Shown here: positions 1 to 5,798 of the stretch, one piece after another
How the letters are laid out: each line of letters begins with the position of its first letter
Numbering within the stretch: position 1 is the first letter of the stretch
Assembly (NCBI GenBank): GCA_030830465.1
Contig: JAURMY010000262.1
Span: 1-7,571 of the forward strand
DNA: 7,571 nucleotides
Source: Alphaproteobacteria bacterium
GTDB taxonomy: Bacteria > Pseudomonadota > Alphaproteobacteria > Rhodobacterales > Rhodobacteraceae
Direction: 5' to 3'
Notes under the pieces: model-generated
Database searches by the model: none
What the model saw: the letters and a program-made list of their open reading frames with translations, nothing else
What the model was told of the DNA's origin: nothing
Program-made: the position numbers and the translations under genes

Positions 1-253
1 CCACCTCCTCGTTCTTGTAGCGGCGGTATCCGGTTTCACGCTCGGCATCGACCGGAAAGATCACGGCGGCGATGTTCTGTGCGCGGTAATGGGCGGCAGT
101 TTCCGGGATCGTTGGCGGGTGCTGCCAAGGCGCGCCAAAATAGCTGGCCATCGTGGTTTGCAGGTCGTCATAGCCGTCATCGGCATGACAACCGCAGGGT
201 TCCTCGGCATGGGTGTGAAAATCGATTGCGCGGATTTTTGTGAAGTCGACCAT
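1..253 (-). CDS. Amidohydrolase family protein, N-terminal part (cut by window edge)
   Basis: The first 84 residues are visible from ATG at 253; the frame is open to the window edge. Residues 10-15 read IDFHTH, so H13 and H15 give the HxH metal-binding motif at the end of the first strand of the amidohydrolase TIM barrel (Amidohydro_2 type). A Cys/His-containing stretch (C20, C22, H23) follows. The start lies 8 nt after the stop of the upstream CoA ligase. Its Shine-Dalgarno AGGGG overlaps that stop codon, so the two genes are almost certainly co-transcribed and probably translationally coupled. Known amidohydrolases in this kind of cluster (CouO in Rhodococcus, the beta-ketoacyl-CoA hydrolase of Agrobacterium ferulate catabolism) cleave 4-hydroxyphenyl-beta-ketopropionyl-CoA to the benzoate. 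That specific role is inferred from context. A decarboxylase or lactonase of the same superfamily is the alternative. The family call is fairly secure; the substrate is not. Confidence 0.8.
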   Translation of the reverse strand, partial: MVDFTKIRAIDFHTHAEEPCGCHADDGYDDLQTTMASYFGAPWQHPPTIPETAAHYRAQNIAAVIFPVDAERETGYRRYKNEEV

Positions 254-261
254 TTTGTCCC

Positions 262-2082
262 CTATGCCTTAATCGTTGCGGCATCATTGTCGTTATATAG
301 CCGCTCGACAAGAGCAGCGCGGCGGGTCAGCACCTGACGGATGTTCAGATTGCCCTTTGCCGTCATTTCGTGATCCGGCAGGGATGGCATTTCGGCCAGA
401 ACCAGCGCCCGCGTGATCCGGTTGGAAGATCCGGTCGCAGATGTCGCCAGCGCCGCCAGACGGGGCTGAACATAGGCCGCCAGATCCGCCCCTGACAGCG
501 CGCCATCCGTTTCGCGGGCGGTAATTCCAGCAGCGGTTAAACCTTCGGCATTCGGAAAGATCAGCAAGCCGATCTCGCCCCGGTCATGGCCGGTGATCAC
601 GATATCTTGCGCGATCGCCGCCAAGGCGGTCAGCGCCTGCGCGCGCAGCTTAGCGGTTTGCACCCAGGTCCCGGTGATCAGTTTGAAATCTTCGGAGATG
701 CGGCCGTCAAAGATCAGCCCGGCGTTTGGATCGCCGGGATCGCGGAACTTGACCGCATCGCCGGTGATCAGAAACCCTTCATCGTCAAAGGCTTCGGCGG
801 TCTTGACCGGATCAAGGTAATATTCCGTCATGTTGTTCGGTCCGCGCACCCGCATTTCGCAGCGCATATCGGCGTCAGGGATCAGCTTGATCTCGGCCCC
901 GGCCACAGGGACGCCGATGACGCCGGTTTGTCCGATCTGTTCATGGACGATCAGGGTGGCCGGTGCGGTTTCTGTCATCCCCCAGCTTGAGGTCATCAAA
1001 GGGATATGCCCGGTTTCCGCCATGGCCAGATCCTCTAGCGCCGACCAGACTTCGGCAGGCAAGGAGGCGCCTGCATAAAAGATCATGTCAAGATCCGTAA
1101 AGAACCGCCGCCGAAGGCCGGCATCCGCCTGCAATGCCTTGGCAAGCAGCGCCCAGCCGACCGGCACATTGAACGCCAGCGTGCCGGTATGGTCCTGCAA
1201 ATTGCGCAGCGTCTTGCCGAACAGGTCCTTGGTCGGCTTGCCGTCGTCGATATAAAGGCTGCCGCCATGGGCCAGCATCATGTTGAAATTATGCGACCCG
1301 CCAAAGACATGGTTCCACGGCAGCCAGTCCAGAATTTTCGGCGGTCGTGCCGCCAGCATCGGCAGGGCCGTCAACAGTTGCTGCTGGTTGACGCACATCA
1401 TCCGGTGGGTGGTGGAAACGCCCTTGGGGTTTGATGTCGATCCCGAGGTGAACAGGATCTTGCCCAGATCATCCGCCCCGACCGCGCCATGCGCGCGGCT
1501 GACATCCGGGCCGACACTGGTTTCAAGCAGATCACCAAAGCCGATCACCGGCCCAGGCGCGCCCACAGGGTTTGACGCGACGATTTTCACGTCTTTCAGC
1601 GCGTCCAGTTCCAGGGCTTTGGCGTATGGTCCGGCGTCCGAGACATAGGCCATCGCCGGTCGGGTCTTGGTCAGGATATAGACAAGGCGGTCATGCGCCC
1701 CCGGGATCAGGGCATATTGCTCGGCCACCGGCATCGGCACGACCCCGACATATTGCGCGGCAAGGCAGATCAGCCCGTGATCCACACTGTTGCCCGACAG
1801 GATCGCCAGACGGTCGCCTTTGACAAGACCCTGGGCCAGCAAACCCGCCGCCAGCGCCTGAACCATCGCCAGCGCTTCGCGATAGGTGATGCTGCGCCAG
1901 CCATCGCCGCTGCGTTCGGCCAGAAAAATCCGGTCCGGCTGTTCTGCCGCCCACCGGTGCAACCACGCGCCGGTGGTTTTGACCGGTTCCGGCAGGTCAT
2001 AGCCCGACGACAGGATCAGGCAGCCATCGGCGCGCTTGGTCAAGAGCGCCTTATGCGGCGCCAAAAAGGGTGTGGTGGTCAT
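262..2082 (-). CDS. Feruloyl-CoA synthase-like AMP-forming acid:CoA ligase
   Basis: A 606-residue adenylate-forming enzyme expected to activate a hydroxycinnamate (ferulate, p-coumarate or caffeate) with ATP and CoA in the cytoplasm. Visible core motifs are the phosphate-binding loop at 211-221 (FTSGSTSNPKG), SSWGMTET at 365-372, TGD at 440-442, the hinge GRISEDFK at 460-467 and the C-terminal catalytic lysine K576 in TAKGNLN. The segment 251-283 (LDWLPWNHVFGG, then LYIDDGKP) is typical of the feruloyl-CoA synthase subfamily, as is the length. I chose ATG at 2082. The frame extends upstream to a TTG at 2121, but that start would lie inside the putative operator. A GCAGGG Shine-Dalgarno sits 9 nt before the ATG. 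Oddity: the loop has Ser217 where most family members have Gly. The gene is followed after 8 nt by an amidohydrolase. The aryl-CoA ligase call is strong; ferulate specificity is probable but not proven. Confidence 0.85.
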   Translation of the reverse strand: MTTTPFLAPHKALLTKRADGCLILSSGYDLPEPVKTTGAWLHRWAAEQPDRIFLAERSGDGWRSITYREALAMVQALAAGLLAQGLVKGDRLAILSGNSVDHGLICLAAQYVGVVPMPVAEQYALIPGAHDRLVYILTKTRPAMAYVSDAGPYAKALELDALKDVKIVASNPVGAPGPVIGFGDLLETSVGPDVSRAHGAVGADDLGKILFTSGSTSNPKGVSTTHRMMCVNQQQLLTALPMLAARPPKILDWLPWNHVFGGSHNFNMMLAHGGSLYIDDGKPTKDLFGKTLRNLQDHTGTLAFNVPVGWALLAKALQADAGLRRRFFTDLDMIFYAGASLPAEVWSALEDLAMAETGHIPLMTSSWGMTETAPATLIVHEQIGQTGVIGVPVAGAEIKLIPDADMRCEMRVRGPNNMTEYYLDPVKTAEAFDDEGFLITGDAVKFRDPGDPNAGLIFDGRISEDFKLITGTWVQTAKLRAQALTALAAIAQDIVITGHDRGEIGLLIFPNAEGLTAAGITARETDGALSGADLAAYVQPRLAALATSATGSSNRITRALVLAEMPSLPDHEMTAKGNLNIRQVLTRRAALVERLYNDNDAATIKA

Positions 2083-2101
2083 CCTTGGAAACCCTGCTTG
2101 G

Positions 2102-2122
2102 ATTGTTAACTCGCATAACAAT
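2102..2122. promoter_or_regulatory. Perfect inverted repeat, candidate operator of the ligase operon
   Basis: The arms ATTGTTA (2102-2108) and TAACAAT (2116-2122) are exact inverted copies separated by 7 nt, giving about 14 bp centre-to-centre spacing. The site overlaps the candidate -10 box and presumed start point of the ligase operon and lies 20-40 nt before its ATG, where a bound repressor would block transcription. Hydroxycinnamate operons are commonly controlled by MarR-type repressors released by the aroyl-CoA product; such a regulator is not in this window. The repeat itself is directly visible; its function is inferred. Confidence 0.55.
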
Positions 2123-2145
2123 ATATTGCCTGTCGGTCAGCGCAA
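2118..2145 (-). promoter_or_regulatory. Candidate promoter of the CoA ligase-amidohydrolase operon
   Basis: On the minus strand TTGCGC (2145-2140) could serve as the -35 box and TATTGT (2123-2118) as the -10 box, with a 16-nt spacer. The start would fall near 2111, leaving a leader of about 30 nt. A terminator closing the upstream gene lies just before it, so the ligase needs its own promoter here. The boxes match consensus only partly. Confidence 0.35.
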
Positions 2146-2186
2146 CTGTTTCCAGCGATTCAGACGCAAATTGCGCCACAAACGGC

Positions 2187-2217
2187 AAAAGGGGCGAGGG
2201 ATGAACCCCCGCCCCTT
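2187..2217 (-). terminator. Intrinsic terminator after the RTX-Hint gene
   Basis: Arms 2189-2200 and 2206-2217 pair over 12 bp with one mismatch around a 5-nt loop; the stem is very GC-rich. On the minus strand the stem ends in TTTT (2190-2187). It lies 25 nt after the stop codon of the RTX gene and separates it from the ligase operon. Confidence 0.8.
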
Positions 2218-2241
2218 CCGGCTGTAGCAAGCACACACTTA

Positions 2242-4923
2242 TTACGATAACAGCCTGGCCTCATTGCGCTTCAACGAGCGGCGCGCCGATTGGAATTGCT
2301 TGCGCCCGTGGCTGTCTTTCAGCTCGGGGAAGATTTCGAAGATTTCATTGCGCTGGGCGTTGCCGATCCCCTTCAGGGAATAGTCACCGGGCTGGAAGCT
2401 TTCGGTCCAGGCCCCGTCGCCCAACACGACTTCGTGGTTGTCAAACAGGATGTGGACATAGGTGATCCCGACCGAGTCGACCTGCTGAATGCCGCGATTG
2501 TTGATCATATGCTTGGCCGCAACCAGCACTTCACGTTCTTCGAACATCAGGCTGGTCTTGTCGCTTGACACCAGCATCCTGTGGTTCGGCGACACCATCA
2601 TGTCACGCTCGGGCAGGCCGTGGCCCAACGCGCCCTTGCGGATCAGAACCGGCCGCAGATGCGGATTGGCCAGCAATGTCCGCCCGTCCATGGCCTTGGA
2701 GCCAATCCAGCGGATTTCCTGAATACCGTTGTCGCGGGTGATGACCCGGTCCCCGACATTCAGGCTTTCCACGGGGCGTTCACCCTGGGCAGTCGAGATC
2801 AGGGTTCCCCGTGTAAAGCAGGGAACGATTTTTTCGATGTCCTCGAACTCGATCTTTTCGCCGCCGATCAGATGTACGATCCCGTCCTCGTGGTCGGCAC
2901 TTGTGTATTCGATGTGATCCACGGTGCCGGGCTTCACGATCAGCGTGTCATAATCATCGCCGCCCGAGCCGCCGTCCACACGGTCGCCCGCATCGGCATA
3001 GATCACGTCACGGTCGTCGCCGCCTTCGATGCAATCCGCGCCCTCGCCACCGGTCAGGGTGTCGTTGCCTTCGCCGCCCAGGATGTGGTCGTTGCCGGTG
3101 CCGCCGTCGATGGTGTCATCGCCGTTGCCACCGCTTAGATAGTCGTGGCCGGACATGCCGAAGATCGTGTCATTGCCCGCGCCGCCATAAATCGTGTCGC
3201 CGTTGGGGCCGACACCTGCGGTCATGTCACAGGCATCTGGGTCGGTATTGCCGCCCGTGCCGCCACCTGACCCGCCGTTTGATCCGCCGCCGCCGGAACC
3301 ACCGCCCGACCCGGCATGCGATCCGCCTGAACCACCGCCCGATCCGGCATGCGACCCGCCTGAACCACCGCCCGATCCGGCATGCGACCCGCCGCCCGAC
3401 CCGGCAGTTTTGCCGGACCCGCCGGAACCCGAGGATTTCCCGGTTCCGCCCGAACCGGCGCCGGAGCCAGCAGACTTGCCCGAACCGCCGGACCCTTTGG
3501 TCTTGCCCGATCCGCTGCCTGCGCCGCCACCCGATCCGCCGCCGGACCCGCCACCTGTGCCAGTGTCGCTGTCGTCGCCATAGATCACGTCATTGCCGTC
3601 GCCGCCATAGATCGTGTCCTGACCGCCGCCGCCAAAGATGATGTCGTCGCCTTTGCCGCCGTCGATTGTATCGTCGCCTTCGCAAACGCCGTTGCTGTCT
3701 ACTGCGACCATCTTCACGTCATCAATCGACACGCCGCGTTTGTTCGGGTCGCCCAGACCCATGAATTCGATCCGGTTGGACCCGTCGCCCGAACCGCCCA
3801 CCAATGTCACGCTGTAATGCTGCATACCGGCGTTGATCGGGTCGAGAATTTCCTCGCCCTTGACCTCGACGACTTCGCCGTTCCACAGCACTTCAAAAGT
3901 GTTGGTGTCGCCGATCCGGTCGCCGGCATCAAAGGTCAGAACGTAAAGCTTGCCGTCCTCGACCCCCTGTACATCCTGTCCCAGAACGATATTGCCCGGC
4001 GTTGCCTCCAGGTCGGCCCAGTAGTTGCCATCGGTCGGATTGACGCCGCCGCGCCCGTCGCCGTGAATGTCGATGTCATGTACCGGGTTTTCAGTGGTCC
4101 AGCCGGGAACGCTGCCATAACCCAGATACCCGAAGGTCGTGGTTTGCAGGCCGGTTGTGTCTTCAAACGAGCCGTTGACGATCAGGTTCGGGGCATCCGC
4201 CATCGTATTTGCGCCATCGCCGAACAGGATGTCGTCGCCTTCGCCGCCATTGATGGTGTCATTGCCGTCGCCGCCATAGATCAGGTCGTCGCCCGCATCG
4301 CCATTCAGGATATCATTGCCCTGTTGGCCGAAGATCGTGTCGTTGCCATTGCCGCCATTGATGGTGTCGCCATTGACCTCGGTGTTGCAATTGTCGCCGC
4401 CACCGCCACCGCCGCTGCCTGACCCGCCGCTGCCTGAACCGCCGCTTCCGTCATGGCCATAGCCGTGACCTTTGCCGTGTTCGTCATGTCCGTGGTCAAA
4501 TTTGCCGTCGTGGTCTTTGTCGTGGCCTTTACCGGACCCTTTGCCGGATCCCTTGCCCGAGCCTTTACCGGACCCTTTGCCGGACCCCTTGCCGCCACCG
4601 GACCCCTTGCCGCTGCCTGAACCAGACACCCCGCCCGGTGTTCCGCTGCCAGGGGTATTTGCGCCGTCGCCATAAAGGATGTCGTTCCCGTCGCCACCGT
4701 TGATGGTGTCGCGTCCGTCACCGCCAAAAACCACATCATTGGCCTCGCCGGCGCAGACGGCATCGTCGCCGGCTCCGGCATAAACGATATCGGCATTTCC
4801 CGTAGAAAGCCGCGTGCCGTCATTGTTGTCGATGCGGTCGCCCTGCGGGTCGCCGGTATAGCTCAGGTCAATACGGTCGTCGCCGCTGGTGCCTTGTACA
4901 ATTCCGTCTCTTTCGACTGTCAT
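2242..4923 (-). CDS. Mosaic RTX Ca-binding protein with C-terminal Hint domain, probable type I secretion substrate
   Basis: An 893-residue acidic, glycine-rich protein. Order of parts: RTX block I about 10-89; Gly/Ser/Lys linker about 90-133 running into a His/Asp-rich segment 134-158; RTX block II about 184-238; a non-repetitive domain about 245-413 that starts NLIVNGSFE and resembles galactose-binding or DUF642-like beta-sandwiches; RTX block III 417-451; Gly/Ser linker 452-560; RTX block IV 572-663; Hint domain (Hint_2 type) 701 to about 850; basic tail 851-893. The nonapeptides follow GGxGxDxhx. The Hint part has Cys702 in PCFTRGT and SPNH at 778-781, the usual nucleophile and block-B histidine. 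There is no N-terminal signal peptide, as expected for type I secretion; no exporter genes are in the window. ATG at 4923 has AAGGAG 8 nt upstream, overlapping the stop of the small membrane gene before it. Role unknown: adhesin, enzyme carrier or self-processing surface protein are options. Confidence 0.88.
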   Translation of the reverse strand: MTVERDGIVQGTSGDDRIDLSYTGDPQGDRIDNNDGTRLSTGNADIVYAGAGDDAVCAGEANDVVFGGDGRDTINGGDGNDILYGDGANTPGSGTPGGVSGSGSGKGSGGGKGSGKGSGKGSGKGSGKGSGKGHDKDHDGKFDHGHDEHGKGHGYGHDGSGGSGSGGSGSGGGGGGDNCNTEVNGDTINGGNGNDTIFGQQGNDILNGDAGDDLIYGGDGNDTINGGEGDDILFGDGANTMADAPNLIVNGSFEDTTGLQTTTFGYLGYGSVPGWTTENPVHDIDIHGDGRGGVNPTDGNYWADLEATPGNIVLGQDVQGVEDGKLYVLTFDAGDRIGDTNTFEVLWNGEVVEVKGEEILDPINAGMQHYSVTLVGGSGDGSNRIEFMGLGDPNKRGVSIDDVKMVAVDSNGVCEGDDTIDGGKGDDIIFGGGGQDTIYGGDGNDVIYGDDSDTGTGGGSGGGSGGGAGSGSGKTKGSGGSGKSAGSGAGSGGTGKSSGSGGSGKTAGSGGGSHAGSGGGSGGSHAGSGGGSGGSHAGSGGGSGGGGSNGGSGGGTGGNTDPDACDMTAGVGPNGDTIYGGAGNDTIFGMSGHDYLSGGNGDDTIDGGTGNDHILGGEGNDTLTGGEGADCIEGGDDRDVIYADAGDRVDGGSGGDDYDTLIVKPGTVDHIEYTSADHEDGIVHLIGGEKIEFEDIEKIVPCFTRGTLISTAQGERPVESLNVGDRVITRDNGIQEIRWIGSKAMDGRTLLANPHLRPVLIRKGALGHGLPERDMMVSPNHRMLVSSDKTSLMFEEREVLVAAKHMINNRGIQQVDSVGITYVHILFDNHEVVLGDGAWTESFQPGDYSLKGIGNAQRNEIFEIFPELKDSHGRKQFQSARRSLKRNEARLLS
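3287..3385. repeat. 33-bp tandem repeat, three copies, in the RTX linker
   Basis: Three adjacent 33-bp units end in GCATGC at 3314-3319, 3347-3352 and 3380-3385. The second and third copies are nearly identical; the first is more diverged at its 5' end on the plus strand. They encode an 11-residue Gly/Ser unit containing SHAGSGGGS, so copy changes keep the reading frame. The repeat lies in the second flexible linker of the RTX protein, between blocks III and IV. Confidence 0.85.
4525..4614. repeat. 12-bp tandem repeat coding for KGSG in the RTX linker
   Basis: A run of imperfect 12-bp units (plus-strand type CCGGACCCTTTG) encodes successive KGSG tetrapeptides at residues about 104-133 of the RTX protein. 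One interruption adds glycines near residue 110. Units differ mainly at third codon positions, so selection appears to hold the Lys-Gly-Ser-Gly pattern. It makes a positively charged flexible linker in an otherwise acidic protein. Confidence 0.8.
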
Positions 4924-4935
4924 TGCTCTTACTCC

Positions 4936-5226
4936 TTAACCCACGCTGCTCAACATGGCCCGGCTGGAAAGGATGCGGGCGGTCGGCGACTTTGATTGAA
5001 ACTTGGTGCGTAGCGAGAAAAGCGCATAGAATATCGGCACGCTCAGTGCCGCCGCAGGCAGGGCGGTCAGATTGAACAAGGCCCCGAGGCTCGCAAAGGC
5101 TGCGATCCAGGTTCCCATCAAAACGGTGGTGAAAAGGGTGCGGGGCAGTTTCACCCCAAGGTCACGCATATTCACGGCACTCACCAATCCTGCACGTATG
5201 CAGTCCCTGTGTGCGGCCGCCCCCAT
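4936..5226 (-). CDS. Small hypothetical membrane protein upstream of the RTX gene
   Basis: I do not recognise this 96-residue protein. It has two hydrophobic stretches, about residues 31-52 and 55-72, joined by a short uncharged turn (FNLT). Arg and Lys flank both outer ends, which predicts an inner-membrane hairpin with both termini in the cytoplasm. Its stop lies 12 nt before the ATG of the RTX gene, and the RTX ribosome binding site overlaps that stop, so the pair is probably one transcript. The start is uncertain: ATG at 5226 lacks a clear Shine-Dalgarno, and ATG at 5169 (a 77-residue product that keeps both helices) is an alternative with only a weak GGTGAG upstream. No family motif is visible. 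A role in export or anchoring of the RTX protein is possible from position only. Confidence 0.55.
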   Translation of the reverse strand: MGAAAHRDCIRAGLVSAVNMRDLGVKLPRTLFTTVLMGTWIAAFASLGALFNLTALPAAALSVPIFYALFSLRTKFQSKSPTARILSSRAMLSSVG

Positions 5227-5298
5227 GACCAATTGGTTGTGCCCATCCCAGTAGGGCGCGATGAAGGGACATTAATCCGTTTCCGGGTGCCGGGAAAG

Positions 5299-5328
5299 AA
5301 AAATCTGGCATGAATGTGGCGGATTTTT
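5299..5328. repeat. Short inverted repeat upstream of the membrane/RTX unit
   Basis: AAAAATC at 5299-5305 and GATTTTT at 5322-5328 are exact inverted copies with a 16-nt gap, 73-102 nt upstream of the small membrane gene's ATG. It could be an operator or a weak hairpin; chance is not excluded. Confidence 0.35.
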
Positions 5329-5763
5329 GCCGGCGATCTGCAATTCGGCGTGAAAAAAGCGTTTTTAATACAGGGTGTTAGGATGGATTTGTTGTTTCCT
5401 TATGCGAACCAATGCGCAGCGATCAAACCATTGACCCCGAGCGATTAAGCACCGGTATTCCGACGGCAGACCCCAAGATTTCGCCCAAGCCGTATGGGAA
5501 ATTTCACCAAATCCGCCGTTGGGATGCTGGACCAAGCCGGTACTTCAACTGTTGCGTTTCGGGATACAAAAGCGGATGTCTTTTCGCCCAAACCCGACCG
5601 GTGGCGATCCCGTTTCACACCCTTGTCAGGTGCCACATTTTCCGGTGAACGGGGGCTCAATCGCGGTCGCGCGCTGCCCTTTTTTCGGCCATTTCCGCAG
5701 GATTCAGTCGCACAGCGGGCAAAAGCTCGCCGGATTTTCCCGGATTTCACGCCCGAAATACCG

Positions 5764-5788
5764 CCTGATTCGAATCATCGGAATCAGG
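5764..5788 (-). terminator. Hairpin after mipZ, possible weak terminator, with GANTC sites
   Basis: CCTGATTC (5764-5771) and GAATCAGG (5781-5788) form an 8-bp stem with a 9-nt loop, 10 nt after the mipZ stop. No T-run follows on the minus strand, so it is at best a weak or Rho-assisted terminator. The left arm also belongs to a 12-bp palindrome, TGATTCGAATCA (5766-5777). Confidence 0.4.
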
Positions 5789-5798
5789 GCAGGGCCGC

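Larger units (their letters stand above)
5227..5798. other. Intergenic region between mipZ and the RTX operon, no convincing gene
   Basis: About 570 bp with open frames on both strands, but the translations are basic, lack recognisable domains and have no good ribosome binding sites, so I call none. The stretch should hold the promoter of the small-membrane/RTX unit, yet I see no convincing -35/-10 pair. Visible small elements are a 10-bp palindrome ACCAATTGGT at 5228-5237 just before the downstream start, an AAAAA-GCG-TTTTT tract at 5354-5366, an inverted repeat at 5299-5328, a direct repeat CCGGATTT near 5730-5750, and a GANTC cluster beside mipZ. No tRNA or conserved small RNA is recognisable. 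Confidence 0.6.

Noticed and set aside
2083..2121. Extended N-terminus of the CoA ligase from TTG at 2121
   Set aside because: The 13 extra residues lack family similarity, the start would lie within the predicted operator, and the ATG at 2082 has a suitable Shine-Dalgarno.
2581..3138. Plus-strand 185-codon frame opposite the Hint region
   Set aside because: The minus-strand Hint domain with its conserved motifs explains the sequence; the antisense product shows nothing recognisable.
3194..3583. Plus-strand frame encoding a proline-rich PPDP-type repeat protein
   Set aside because: It is the complement of the Gly/Ser linker codons of the RTX gene; the repeat arises from the linker and not from an independent gene.
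2901..3641. Plus-strand Arg/His/Cys-rich open frame
   Set aside because: Extreme composition is a by-product of the GC-rich complement of RTX codons; no start signal.
3382..4422. Long plus-strand open frame (346 codons) opposite the RTX gene
   Set aside because: It is antisense to clear RTX repeats and linkers; its Ala/Val-rich repeats mirror the Gly-Asp repeats, and no ribosome binding site or domain is visible.
5764..5780. TTCGAAT resembling a tRNA T-loop, possible tRNA or attachment site
   Set aside because: The flanking bases do not form a T-stem and no acceptor or anticodon arm can be drawn.
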